From NCBI GenBank assembly GCA_910574195.1, contig CAJTBF010000008.1, positions 62,001 through 126,000 of the forward strand: a stretch of 64,000 nucleotides of DNA, read 5' to 3'. Source of the DNA: Lachnospiraceae bacterium. GTDB lineage: Bacteria > Bacillota > Clostridia > Lachnospirales > Lachnospiraceae. A program made the position numbers and the translations under genes. The notes under the pieces were generated by a model. The model saw only the letters and a list, made by a program, of their open reading frames with translations, had not been told where the DNA came from and made no database searches. Position 1 is the first letter of the stretch, and each line of letters opens with the position of its first letter. Positions 54,024 through 62,541 of this stretch are shown in pieces.

Positions 54024-56039
54024 TTACAGCTTTTTTACAAACAGACAACGGATTGCATTCAGCACTGCAAGAATCATAACGCCCACATCTGCGAAAATCG
54101 CCAGATACATATTTGCTATTCCCACAGCCCCTAATGCAAGGCAGGCGAATTTCACAACAAGCGCCATTGTAATATTCTGATAAACAATCCCCAGACACTT
54201 TCTCGAAATCTTGATTGCTTTTGCAATCTTAATCGGATCATCATCCATCAATACAATATCTGCCGCTTCGATTGCCGCATCGGAACCCATTGCCCCCATA
54301 GCGATACCAATATCCGCTCTGGAAAGAACCGGGGCGTCATTGATACCGTCACCGACAAATGCCAGCTTTGCCTTGCCAAGCTTCACCCGCAGAAGTTCTT
54401 CCACTTTTTCAACCTTATCTGCTGGCAGAAGTTCGCTGTAAACCTCGTCAATCCCAAGAGAGGAAGCAACCTGATTTGCCACTTTCTTTGCATCGCCCGT
54501 CAGCATGACAGTCTTATCAACGCCTGCTTTCTTTAATTCCGCAATCGCCGCTTTAGAATGGGGTTTGATAATATCGGAAATTACGATATGCCCTGCATAT
54601 TTCCCATTGATTGCTATGTGGATGATCGTCCCGGTCTGGTGGCAGTCCTGATACGGGATATTTAGGTGTTTCATCAGTTTATCGTTCCCGGCTGCAATCT
54701 CCATGCCGTCTACTTTCGCAGTCACACCGTTTCCGCTGATCTCCTGTATATCCGATACACGGGTTCGGTCAATCTCTTTCCCATATGCCCGCTGCAAGCT
54801 CTTGCTGATTGGATGGGAAGATGCGCTCTCTGCAAGAGCCGCATACTCCAACAGTTTTTCGTTCCCTATGGTAGAATGGTGAATCCCGTTCACTTCAAAG
54901 ACACCTTTTGTCATGGTTCCCGTTTTGTCAAAAACAACATACTTTGTCTGGGAGAGGATTTCCAGATAGTTGGAACCTTTCACCAGCACGCCCTCCTTGC
55001 TTGCGCCTCCAATTCCCGCAAAGAAACTCAATGGAATACTGATTACAAGCGCACAAGGGCAGCTGATAACGAGGAATGTCAATGCCCGGTAAATCCAGAC
55101 ACCCCAGTCCGCAGGCAACCCCATAAAAAGCATACGGACAACAGGAGGGAGGAACGCCAGTGCCAACGCCGCATAGCAGACGGCCGGAGTATAGATTTTT
55201 GCAAATTTCGAGATAAAATCCTCTGATTTTGATTTGCAGGAACTTGCATTTTCCACTAAATCCAAAATCTTTGAAACTGTAGATTCCCCAAACTCCTTGG
55301 TGGTCTGTATCTTTAATACGCCTGTCATACTGATACATCCGCTGATTACTTCATCGCCAACCTTTGCCTCCCTGGGCAGACTTTCCCCGGTCAGCGCACT
55401 GGTATTCAGGCTGGAACTTCCTTCAACAATCATACCGTCAATCGGCACTTTTTCTCCCGGCTGAACAACAATCACGCTGCCAATCCCTACTTCATCCGGG
55501 TCTACCTGCTCCAATTTCCCATTTTTCTCTACATTGGCATAATCGGGGCGGATATCCATCAGGTTGCTGATATTGCGGCGGCTCTTACCAACCGCGTAGC
55601 CCTGGAACCACTCTCCAATCTGATAAAACAGCATAACGGCAATCGCTTCCAGATACTCGCCATTCTCATAAATAGCCAGTGCCATTGCCCCAATCGTAGC
55701 CACTGCCATGAGAAAACTCTCGTCAAATACCTGACGGTTTTTAATGCCCTTTGCAGCTTTCTTCAGAATGTCATATCCGATAATCAGATAATCAATCAGA
55801 TAGCACGCAAAACGAAGCCATCTTCCTGCGGAGGGGAATAAATACCCATCAACTGTATCAAACATCTCTGCGGAAATAAACTGGAGTGCCAGTAAGATTC
55901 CGGCACTGATTAAAATCCGAACCATCATAACCCTTTGCTTTTTTGTCATACCGTCTTTACGGCTGCCAACAAAAATAAGAAGCGCCGCAGCCATTATGAT
56001 AACGGCCGTAAGCAGTATACTTATCACTAATTCCTGCAT
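54024..56039 (-). CDS. Heavy-metal P-type ATPase (Cd/Zn/Co type)
   Basis: P1B ATPase exporting divalent soft metals. About eight membrane segments. Motifs: actuator TGES, CPC in ISCPCALVISIPL, phosphorylation site DKTGTMTKG, the SSHPISKS loop, and GDGINDAPVLSRADIGIAMG. The CPC motif followed by a SIP-type helix is typical of Cd/Zn rather than Cu pumps. It lacks an N-terminal HMA domain; a separate 72-aa HMA protein is encoded just upstream. The start is the ATG at 56037-56039 after AAGGAG. Confidence 0.95.
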   Translation of the reverse strand: MQELVISILLTAVIIMAAALLIFVGSRKDGMTKKQRVMMVRILISAGILLALQFISAEMFDTVDGYLFPSAGRWLRFACYLIDYLIIGYDILKKAAKGIKNRQVFDESFLMAVATIGAMALAIYENGEYLEAIAVMLFYQIGEWFQGYAVGKSRRNISNLMDIRPDYANVEKNGKLEQVDPDEVGIGSVIVVQPGEKVPIDGMIVEGSSSLNTSALTGESLPREAKVGDEVISGCISMTGVLKIQTTKEFGESTVSKILDLVENASSCKSKSEDFISKFAKIYTPAVCYAALALAFLPPVVRMLFMGLPADWGVWIYRALTFLVISCPCALVISIPLSFFAGIGGASKEGVLVKGSNYLEILSQTKYVVFDKTGTMTKGVFEVNGIHHSTIGNEKLLEYAALAESASSHPISKSLQRAYGKEIDRTRVSDIQEISGNGVTAKVDGMEIAAGNDKLMKHLNIPYQDCHQTGTIIHIAINGKYAGHIVISDIIKPHSKAAIAELKKAGVDKTVMLTGDAKKVANQVASSLGIDEVYSELLPADKVEKVEELLRVKLGKAKLAFVGDGINDAPVLSRADIGIAMGAMGSDAAIEAADIVLMDDDPIKIAKAIKISRKCLGIVYQNITMALVVKFACLALGAVGIANMYLAIFADVGVMILAVLNAIRCLFVKKL

Positions 56040-56060
56040 AGTAAAAACTCCTTTCAAAAT

Positions 56061-56080
56061 ATGCTTAATCATTTAATTAT
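56061..56080. promoter_or_regulatory. Candidate ArsR operator before the ATPase gene
   Basis: TGCTTAATCATTTAATTATT contains TTAATCA and its inverted partner, matching the half-sites of the palindrome at 56405-56428. Confidence 0.4.
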
Positions 56081-56091
56081 TACTGGTGAAA

Positions 56092-56133
56092 ATGACACCC
56101 CTAAATTGCAGCGGTGCATTTTAAGGGTGTCAT
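56092..56133 (-). terminator. Strong hairpin between the HMA and ATPase genes
   Basis: ATGACACCC-TTAAAATGCA pairs with TGCAATTTAG-GGGTGTCAT and is followed by TTTTC. It may partly terminate or stabilise the mRNA so that the small HMA protein is made in excess over the pump. Confidence 0.65.
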
Positions 56134-56154
56134 TCCGTCACTGGCAGCTACCGC

Positions 56155-56373
56155 TTAAAGGAAAATCTCGCAGTCCGGCTCCACTTTCTTGCAGGCTTCC
56201 AGCACGTTCTTCATAACGTCCTTCGGCTCCTGGCCCTCGTCGAATTCCACGATCATCTTCTGCGTCATGAAATTAACCGTTGCGCTCTGCACACCGGCGG
56301 TCTTGCGGGCTGCATCCTCCATCAGATTTGCACAGTTGGCACAGTCTACCTCAATCTTGTAAGTTTTCTTCAT
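56155..56373 (-). CDS. Small heavy-metal-associated (HMA) domain protein
   Basis: 72-aa ferredoxin-like metal-binding domain. The metal site is DCANCAN (CxxC) near residues 10-14. The C-terminus keeps an extra Cys pair region (ACKKVEPDCEIF). It may deliver metal to, or regulate, the adjacent pump, which lacks its own HMA domain. GAGGA precedes the ATG. A strong hairpin separates it from the pump gene. Confidence 0.9.
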   Translation of the reverse strand: MKKTYKIEVDCANCANLMEDAARKTAGVQSATVNFMTQKMIVEFDEGQEPKDVMKNVLEACKKVEPDCEIFL

Positions 56374-56404
56374 TTCAAAGTCCTCCTCGTTATTTTTAAA
56401 TTCA

Positions 56405-56428
56405 GTGATTAAGCACTTGTTTAATCAT
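56405..56428. promoter_or_regulatory. Palindromic operator between divergent metal-response units
   Basis: GTGATTAA-8-TTAATCAT, an ArsR-type imperfect palindrome between the HMA-pump operon (minus) and the ArsR-AraC operon (plus). A TATAAT-like AGTATAATAC lies about 10 bases to its right for the plus-strand unit. Confidence 0.6.
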
Positions 56429-56549
56429 CATGGTTGCAGTATAATACACAGAAAGGCACCCGTCAATATCTCTCAGGCATTCCCTCCCAAATGGGCGAAA
56501 AGTATTTCCATTTGGGCGAAATGCAAACGAAAAAGAAAGGAAAAACAAT

Positions 56550-56918
56550 ATGGAACCTACAAAATTACCGCACCGGCATGGAGATGGGCAGCAAACGGAG
56601 CTGATACAGAAACAATTAAATCATGTGGATTATTTTCAAACGGTAGCCGAAGTTTTCAAGCAGCTTGGTGATACCACCAGAATCCGCATTTTCTGGCTTC
56701 TCTGCCATAGGGAAGAATGTGTTCTCAACATTTCTGCCATGTTAGATATGTCAAGTCCGGCTGTGTCCCACCACCTCCGGCCATTGAAGAACAGCGGCCT
56801 GATTGTCTGCCGCCGTGAGGGAAAAGAAGTTTACTACCATGCCGCAGATACGCAGCAGGGCCGCCTGCTACACCAGATGATTGAGCAGGTTATGGAAATC
56901 ACCTGCCCTGAATTGTGA
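56550..56918 (+). CDS. ArsR-family repressor (CadC-like)
   Basis: 122 aa. The winged helix carries LFxxL-type core FKQLGDTTRIRIFWLL, the CVLNISAMLDMSSPAVSHHL recognition helices and a Tyr-rich wing (EGKEVYYHAAD). A Cys pair is suggested by C (REECVLN) and the C-terminal TCPEL. It is distinct from the repressor at 53687-54007. It is divergent from the HMA-pump operon and shares the palindrome at 56405-56428. AAAGGA precedes the ATG. Confidence 0.9.
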   Translation: MEPTKLPHRHGDGQQTELIQKQLNHVDYFQTVAEVFKQLGDTTRIRIFWLLCHREECVLNISAMLDMSSPAVSHHLRPLKNSGLIVCRREGKEVYYHAADTQQGRLLHQMIEQVMEITCPEL

Positions 56919-56928
56919 GGTCTGTTCT

Positions 56929-57831
56929 ATGAATAAAGAATTGCTGAAAATACGAAAAGATGTAGAAAAGCTCCAACAAAAAGGTATAAACGAAATCATT
57001 CCACTTTATCCTGGTATAGAATTGTGTTATCTGACCTTATCATCCGATCCGCTTTCCGTGCAGCATAAAGCCATGCCACATATGATTCAGATTAATTATT
57101 GTAAAGCCGGACAGATGGTATGGGAAATGAAAAACGGGAACCGTATTTATCTGAATCCGGGTGATTTTTCCCTGCATACCATGAAAGCTTGTACGGATTC
57201 CGTGCTTAGCTTTCCAAGCAGTATCTATCAAGGGCTTACTATCTGCATAGACTTACAGGAAACCGTCAGAAATCCTCCCGAACTGTTAAAAGACAGCAGC
57301 ATTTTTGAAATCATATTTCCGGAAAATTTCTGTCAGGATGACAGTACGGTTTTTCTTGCTGGAAATGAGCAGACAGAAAATATATTTTCTGCATTTTATA
57401 ACCAGCCGGAAATGCTTAAATTACCATATCAAAGAATTAAAGTTTTAGAGTTATTACTTTATCTTTCTAAAATAGAGTTTATTCCTCAAAACAAGCTGAC
57501 TGAATATCAATCGGAACTGATAGAAAACATTCACAAAATCCATGACCAGCTTTTACAGCAGATGGAACAAAGGATTACCATAGAGGAACTTTCCAAACAG
57601 TATCTTATCAATCCGACAACCTTAAAAAATGCTTTTAAGTCAGTTTACGGAACTTCCCTTGCCGCACACATCAAAGAACACCGCATGGGACAAGCAGCAA
57701 AGATGTTAAAAGAAACAGATATGACCATAGCCGAAATTGCACAGGCTGTCGGCTATAATAGTCAGAGTAAATTTACAGCGACATTTAAAGCACATTTCAA
57801 AGTTCTTCCAAAAAAATACCGAAAGATATAG
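56929..57831 (+). CDS. AraC-family transcriptional regulator
   Basis: About 300 aa. The N-terminal half is a cupin-like ligand domain. The C-terminal ~100 residues hold two helix-turn-helices: ITIEELSKQYLINPTTLKNA and MTIAEIAQAVGYNSQSKFTA. The start is the ATG at 56929 with GAGGT upstream, 10 bases after the ArsR stop, so the two are an operon. Its target is unknown; control of a metal or siderophore-type uptake system would be typical of this subfamily but is not shown. Confidence 0.88.
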   Translation: MNKELLKIRKDVEKLQQKGINEIIPLYPGIELCYLTLSSDPLSVQHKAMPHMIQINYCKAGQMVWEMKNGNRIYLNPGDFSLHTMKACTDSVLSFPSSIYQGLTICIDLQETVRNPPELLKDSSIFEIIFPENFCQDDSTVFLAGNEQTENIFSAFYNQPEMLKLPYQRIKVLELLLYLSKIEFIPQNKLTEYQSELIENIHKIHDQLLQQMEQRITIEELSKQYLINPTTLKNAFKSVYGTSLAAHIKEHRMGQAAKMLKETDMTIAEIAQAVGYNSQSKFTATFKAHFKVLPKKYRKI

Positions 57832-57941
57832 TTTGAAACCTTCCTTCTTACCGCAAACAGCTTCAGCTTTATGTAGAAAGCAGTATATTTGTAAATTTAA
57901 TATACTGCTTTCTCAAAATGATTATATAATCATAGATCGGA

Positions 57942-58175
57942 CTACCACTTCAACAAGTCTTCCCTCCCCTCCTCTTTCAATCTTTCCACAGTATATTTCA
58001 ACCACTCATCCGGTGTCGGGATTTCCCCAATACACGGAATCTTCCTCCACTGTGCCTGTTTCTCCGGGTCAGAATCATTCCATCCCCTCTCAATCCGTGC
58101 CGAGATAATTGCCCTCATTTCTTCAACTGTCATCCCTCTTTCACGGGCAAAACGCTCAAAGATATGTTCTTCCAT
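57942..58175 (-). CDS. Small conserved protein of unknown function
   Basis: 77 aa, starting MEEHIFERFARERGMTVEEM. It contains a helical region (MRAIISARIERGW) and ends LKEEGREDLLKW. It looks like the small, often element-borne proteins of Lachnospiraceae, sometimes labelled sporulation-related, for which I know no demonstrated function. GAGGAGG precedes the ATG at 58173-58175. It is divergent from the XRE gene and shares a repeat-rich control region with it. Confidence 0.78.
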   Translation of the reverse strand: MEEHIFERFARERGMTVEEMRAIISARIERGWNDSDPEKQAQWRKIPCIGEIPTPDEWLKYTVERLKEEGREDLLKW

Positions 58176-58211
58176 AACTTTCTGCCTCCTCAAATATGAA
58201 TATCATCCCCC

Positions 58212-58310
58212 AATAGTCACCATACTATAACTCTATATGTCCTTTTTGGGGAATTTCCTATCTACCAATCGTGACTATTATAGCGCCCTTTTGGGGATTA
58301 TAATAGTTAC
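58212..58310. promoter_or_regulatory. Shared control region with three AATAGTxAC sites
   Basis: AATAGTCAC at 58212-58220, its inverse GTGACTATT at 58271-58279 and AATAGTTAC at 58302-58310. Two copies of a C(C)TTTTTGGGGA-like segment lie between. These are probable operators of the divergent XRE regulator. Confidence 0.5.
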
Positions 58311-58329
58311 AGATTGGCAGGTGATAGAA

Positions 58330-58632
58330 ATGGATGCACAGAAACGCATTAAGGAATTGATGGAAGAACGTGGATGGACAGATTACCGCTTGGCAAAGGA
58401 GGCAAATCTCTCACACTCTACGGTTACAAATATATTTAACAGGAACCATGCGCCAACGCTCCCTACTTTGGAATCGGTCTGCAGGGCATTTGGCATAACC
58501 TTGGCGCAGTTCTTTGCTAAAGGGGATGAGCCAGTGCAAATGACCGTGGAACAGCGCATCCTATTCTCCAGACGGAATCCGCTGACCGATGAACAGAAAA
58601 GACTCCTGCTCGACCTTATGAAAACGATGTAA
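58330..58632 (+). CDS. XRE-family transcriptional regulator
   Basis: 100 aa. The Cro/C1 helix-turn-helix (about 5-60) reads TDYRLAKEANLSHSTVTNIF. A short helical tail follows. The start is the ATG at 58330 with AGGTGA upstream; longer in-frame starts lie in the operator region. It is followed by a strong terminator (58631-58680). It probably represses itself and the divergent small gene. Confidence 0.9.
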   Translation: MDAQKRIKELMEERGWTDYRLAKEANLSHSTVTNIFNRNHAPTLPTLESVCRAFGITLAQFFAKGDEPVQMTVEQRILFSRRNPLTDEQKRLLLDLMKTM

Positions 58633-58680
58633 AATCCCGTTGCTTCTCAAATGTGCAGAACCAACGGGATTTCTTTTTAA
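58631..58680 (+). terminator. Intrinsic terminator after the XRE gene
   Basis: AAATCCCGTTG and CAACGGGATTT arms with a 19-base loop, followed by CTTTTT. Confidence 0.85.
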
Positions 58681-58740
58681 GGGAATTTATACATTTTTAT
58701 TTTGCCTTCAAAGGGGGGGGCAAATGGAAAAACCGCCTTT

Positions 58741-58820
58741 AAAATAAGAAAACACTTCACATTCCCGTGAAGTGCAATCTGTATTCCCCATTCGGTTTTT
58801 ACTGGAACTTCCATCCCATT
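58741..58820 (-). repeat. 80-base direct repeat, left copy (recombinase 3' end)
   Basis: Matches 60820-60899 at 72 of 80 positions by my count. It encodes the last residues of a serine recombinase (KNGMEVPVKTE) plus a CACTTCAC/GTGAAGTG terminator hairpin. It abuts the MATE stop codon. Confidence 0.8.
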
Positions 58821-58821
58821 C

Positions 58822-60149
58822 TTACTTCAATGCAAGACTTCTGTTACTTCTTACCATACAGAAAATAGTATACATTGCAACTGCCAGCTCTGTAATCGGC
58901 ATAACCCACCATAGAAGTTCCGCACCAAACAGTGCTGGAAGCACAAACACTAATACACCACATAGAACCATACCCCGCGCCATAGATATGATCAATGCTG
59001 TTTTCGGCTGCATCACAGACTGGAAATAATAGGTTGCAAAAATGTTCAGCGGCAAAAGCAGATACGCAAGACCATAGATCTGCATAATACCGGGAGCAAT
59101 CTGCAATACGCTGTCTGTTGGGGACATGAATACTTTCACAAAAGCATTTGGGAACAAAAAAACTGCTGCTGTCCATAGAACACCGAAAACTGCAACTGTC
59201 CACAGGGAATACTTCCGTGTTTCTTTGATGCGCTCCAAATTATGCACACTGTAGTTTTCGGAGATAATTGGCTGTGCAGCCTGTCCGACAGCATAAGTAA
59301 AGCATTGGACAAGACCGGATATCTGAACAATAACACCAAATACTGCTAGTGCATCTGAACCCAGATAATTCATAATCTGACGGTTAAACAGCATTGCAAT
59401 CATTCCCATCGCTATTTCTGAAACAAAGGCAGAACAGCCATTGAACACCAGCTCTTTTGCCTTGTGAATATAGCCATGGACACGGGACAGCCTAAGTGCA
59501 TTTTTCCTGCTGAAAAAATGAGAAACCATAACCGCAATCGTCAGCGTTACGCCAATCGCAGTTGCAAGACCGGCACCAAACATACCCATATTGAGCCCAA
59601 ACGCAAAATATAGATCTCCGAAAATATTGAAGCATCCGCCACATAAAGTCGCAAAGGCTGCAAGCCCTGGTGCATTATCGTTTCTCAGGTAAGCGGCGAG
59701 CATTTGAGTGAACGGATATGCCGGAATTACAATTGAATCGGGCGGAGATATGTCTTTGCCAATGGCAGGAGAGCATCATCTGCGCCAAACAGGCGGAGCA
59801 ACTGATCATCAAAAACGGTAATTCCAATCCAGCAGACTATCGCTATGGTTAAGGTGAGAAGTAAGGATAAGGTAAAGCAAGTGTTTGCCTTGTCGGTCTT
59901 TCCCTGTGCTTTGTAATATGTATATTTGACAGAACCCCCGCTGCCGGTCAAAATTCCCAAACTGTATAAAATCGTCCAAATCGGTGCCACAATGGATAAT
60001 GCTGCCGTACCCTGCGGACCTTGATACTGACCAACTACTGCAGCATCCACCAGCCCATATATACAGGAGATCATAGAGCCTCCAAAAGCTGCACCAAGAT
60101 GCCTAAAGTAGTGTTTTTTAACACTTCCCTGCGTTAAATTCTTTTCCAT
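58822..60149 (-). pseudogene. MATE efflux transporter, one-base frameshift
   Basis: A multidrug/Na+ antiporter of the MATE family, about 440 aa if repaired. The N-terminal part starts MEKNLTQGSVKKHYF and contains GGSMISCIYGLVDAAVVGQY, shown in part. It stops after TYLRPIQL near 59733. The other frame continues VIPAYPFTQMLAAYLRND and runs to 58822. A single missing T in CAATT(T)GTAATT explains the break. GGAGG precedes the ATG at 60147-60149. The regulator MarR lies upstream. It may be a real recent inactivation or a sequencing error, since everything else looks intact. Confidence 0.82.
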
Positions 60150-60224
60150 AAATAATCCTCCATTCTTGCTTAATATGTGAATTTGGGTGCGGGCACAACA
60201 TTTGCAATACAAACTTTGTTCATC

Positions 60225-60665
60225 CTATCTAAACTTACTCATTCGCCGGGACAGGCTGTCTGAATATTTTGCAAGTAATTTAATTGAAAGTTCCCTTTCG
60301 GATGCATCCATATCCTCAAATGCGGCAATTTCTTCAGCAAGAACCAGATCAACCGTTTTTCTGGAAAACTCTTCACCTTTTTCCGTCAGTACAACATACT
60401 TATGACGTTTACCGTTATAATCCCCGACCTCAATCAATCCATCTTTGACCAGCTTTTTCAAAGCAGAATGGACAGTCTGCTTTGGCTGGTATATAAAACT
60501 GCAGATATCTTTTTGGGTGACTTTTTCTTTCGACTGTCGGATGTAATACAATATCCAAAACGCACAGTCAGATAAACCAAAAGACTTGGCGACGGCCCGG
60601 TAGATTTCCTCATATCCATTGATCGTTGCATTAAAGGTAACAAGAACTTCTTTTGCTGTGTACAT
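60225..60665 (-). CDS. MarR-family transcriptional regulator
   Basis: 146-aa winged-helix regulator. The DNA-binding region is VTQKDICSFIYQPKQTVHSA, with a wing at YNGKRHKYVVLTEKG. MarR proteins commonly sense phenolic compounds or drugs and repress adjacent efflux genes. It is followed by the MATE gene 75 bases downstream, and GGAGGAG precedes its ATG. The pair sits between the two recombinase 3'-end repeats. Confidence 0.92.
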   Translation of the reverse strand: MYTAKEVLVTFNATINGYEEIYRAVAKSFGLSDCAFWILYYIRQSKEKVTQKDICSFIYQPKQTVHSALKKLVKDGLIEVGDYNGKRHKYVVLTEKGEEFSRKTVDLVLAEEIAAFEDMDASERELSIKLLAKYSDSLSRRMSKFR

Positions 60666-60819
60666 AGATCTCCTCCTTTCAGTCCGAAAACAGACTTATT
60701 TTATCTTATCTTTCTCTAAATTTCAAGAAAATTCACAAAAAAATAACAATTTCCCACAGAATTTCCTCCCACGGGCAATATACTATTTTCATCCTAAGTC
60801 CTGTTTTAGATATACTTTG

Positions 60820-60899
60820 AAAATAAGAAAACACCCCACATTCCCGTGAAGTGCAATCTGTATTTCCTATTCGGTTTTTGTCGGAACCTCCATCCCATT
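60820..60899 (-). repeat. 80-base direct repeat, right copy
   Basis: The resident copy, continuous with the recombinase remnant at 60867-61225. The terminator hairpin is kept with G-U pairs. Confidence 0.8.
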
Positions 60900-61225
60900 T
60901 TTGAAGGTGAACCGCACATCATCCTTGCCGTAGACCGTCGCGAAATCCACCATGGCGTACCATGCGCCCTCGTCAAAGTAATTCACCTGCTCTGGCAGTC
61001 CCCGCAGCACCTCCATGAAGTTCTCCATCATTTTCCGCTGCGCCTGTTTCTCCGTGATGGCTGCCTGCACCTCCTCTAGCCGTGCTTTCGCCGTTTCAAA
61101 CCGCTCCACCAGGGCATCATACCGTTTGGCGTATTCGCCCTGGTTCTGTGCGACGCGGGCATTCTCCCCGATAGCAAACTGGTGGCAGGGGGTAAAAGCC
61201 CTGTCGCTTTTCTTGTCGGGAGACT
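60867..61225 (-). pseudogene. Large serine recombinase, C-terminal remnant
   Basis: An open frame without a credible start reads IGENARVAQNQGEYAKRYDA, then a coiled coil (RLEEVQAAITEKQAQRK), FDEGAWYAMVDFATVY and VRFTFKNGMEVP. This is the C-terminus of TnpX/TndX-type recombinases of conjugative transposons. An in-frame stop near 61226 marks the break; the catalytic N-terminal domain is missing. Confidence 0.75.
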
Positions 61226-61461
61226 ATTATTAAGTATGCTTAGTTGATAGAGTTTGTTTGAAGATTTATAATTAATATATAGGTCGCATGCAATCTTGGG
61301 GGAAGGGCAGGTTCTGGACAAATGCTTGAAATTATCAGATTACAACAGGCTATACTTTTAGTAGAATCCTATAAAAAGCATTTTTTTATACTTCTCTACC
61401 GTTGGTAGGTGTTCGTTTTATGCTGAATTTGTATAATCAATTGTTGGAAGGAGGATTTGTA

Positions 61462-62541
61462 ATGAATCAAATAAAGATAGGTGCATTCATTTCTGATTGC
61501 CGTAAGGCAAAAGGATGGACACAAAATCAACTGGGGGAAAAATTGGGAATTACAGATAAAGCTGTATCAAAATGGGAAACAGGTAGGTCTATGCCAGACT
61601 TATCTTTGTTTATGCCTTTATGCAATCTTTTGGAGATTACATTAAATGAATTATTAGCAGGAGAACATATTCCAGAAGAAAATCTGAAAGAAAAAACAGA
61701 GGAGATACTTTTGGAAGTCATCACAAATTGGCTAGGGAATGACAAATGGGAATCAAGAGAGGACGGCATTGAAGCTAAGAATGTATTAGAAGTGCGGGAT
61801 GTTTCAAAAATTTATAACACAGAAAATACATCGACTTTAGCCGTAGATAGTGTCAGCTTTCAAATTCCGTATGGGAGTTTTGTAGGTATTATGGGAGCAT
61901 CTGGTTCTGGAAAAACAACTCTGCTGAATCTAATTGCAACGATAGATACTCCGACAAATGGAACGATTAAAATTAATGGACAGGATATTGTAGATTTATC
62001 TGAAATAGATAAAGCAAAGTTTCGGAGGGAGCATTTGGGGTTTGTTTTTCAAGAATATAATTTACTTGAGACATTGACAATTTATGAGAATATCGCTTTA
62101 GCTTTGACAGTAAAGGAAATTCCAAAGAATAAGATTAAACAAACTGTCCTTAATTTATCGGAAAGACTTGATATATCCGCTATATTGAATAAATTTCCTT
62201 ATGAGGTATCAGGCGGTCAAAGACAACGATGTGCCTGTGCAAGGGCAGTTTCAGTAAATCCAGACATAATACTTGCAGACGAGCCAACAGGAGCTTTAGA
62301 TTCCAACGCCGCCAAACAACTCTTAGATACTTTTACTATGCTCCGTAATGATTATGGGGCAACAATTTTAATGGTTACACATGATGTCCTGTCAGCCAGT
62401 TACTGCGACCAAATATTGTTTATGAAAGATGGAAAGATAAAAACAGTGCTGAATCGGAAGCAAGAAAGCAAGCAGGCTTTTTTCACAAGTATTTTAGAAA
62501 AGATGGCATGGATTGCGGGGGATGAAAATAATGTACTTTAA
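61462..62541 (+). CDS. XRE DNA-binding domain fused to an ABC ATPase
   Basis: 359 aa. Residues about 6-62 are a Cro/C1 helix-turn-helix (WTQNQLGEKLGITDKAVSKW). From about 107 to the end is an FtsE/BceA-type ATPase: Walker A GASGSGKTT (about 145-153), Q-loop FVFQEYNLL, signature VSGGQRQRCACARAV, Walker B IILADEPTGALD and H-loop MVTHD. The two parts are joined by a ~45-residue acidic linker. The start is the ATG at 61462 after AAGGAGG. The permease gene overlaps its end. The fusion suggests a transporter ATPase that also binds DNA, possibly its own promoter; this is inference. Confidence 0.9.
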   Translation: MNQIKIGAFISDCRKAKGWTQNQLGEKLGITDKAVSKWETGRSMPDLSLFMPLCNLLEITLNELLAGEHIPEENLKEKTEEILLEVITNWLGNDKWESREDGIEAKNVLEVRDVSKIYNTENTSTLAVDSVSFQIPYGSFVGIMGASGSGKTTLLNLIATIDTPTNGTIKINGQDIVDLSEIDKAKFRREHLGFVFQEYNLLETLTIYENIALALTVKEIPKNKIKQTVLNLSERLDISAILNKFPYEVSGGQRQRCACARAVSVNPDIILADEPTGALDSNAAKQLLDTFTMLRNDYGATILMVTHDVLSASYCDQILFMKDGKIKTVLNRKQESKQAFFTSILEKMAWIAGDENNVL

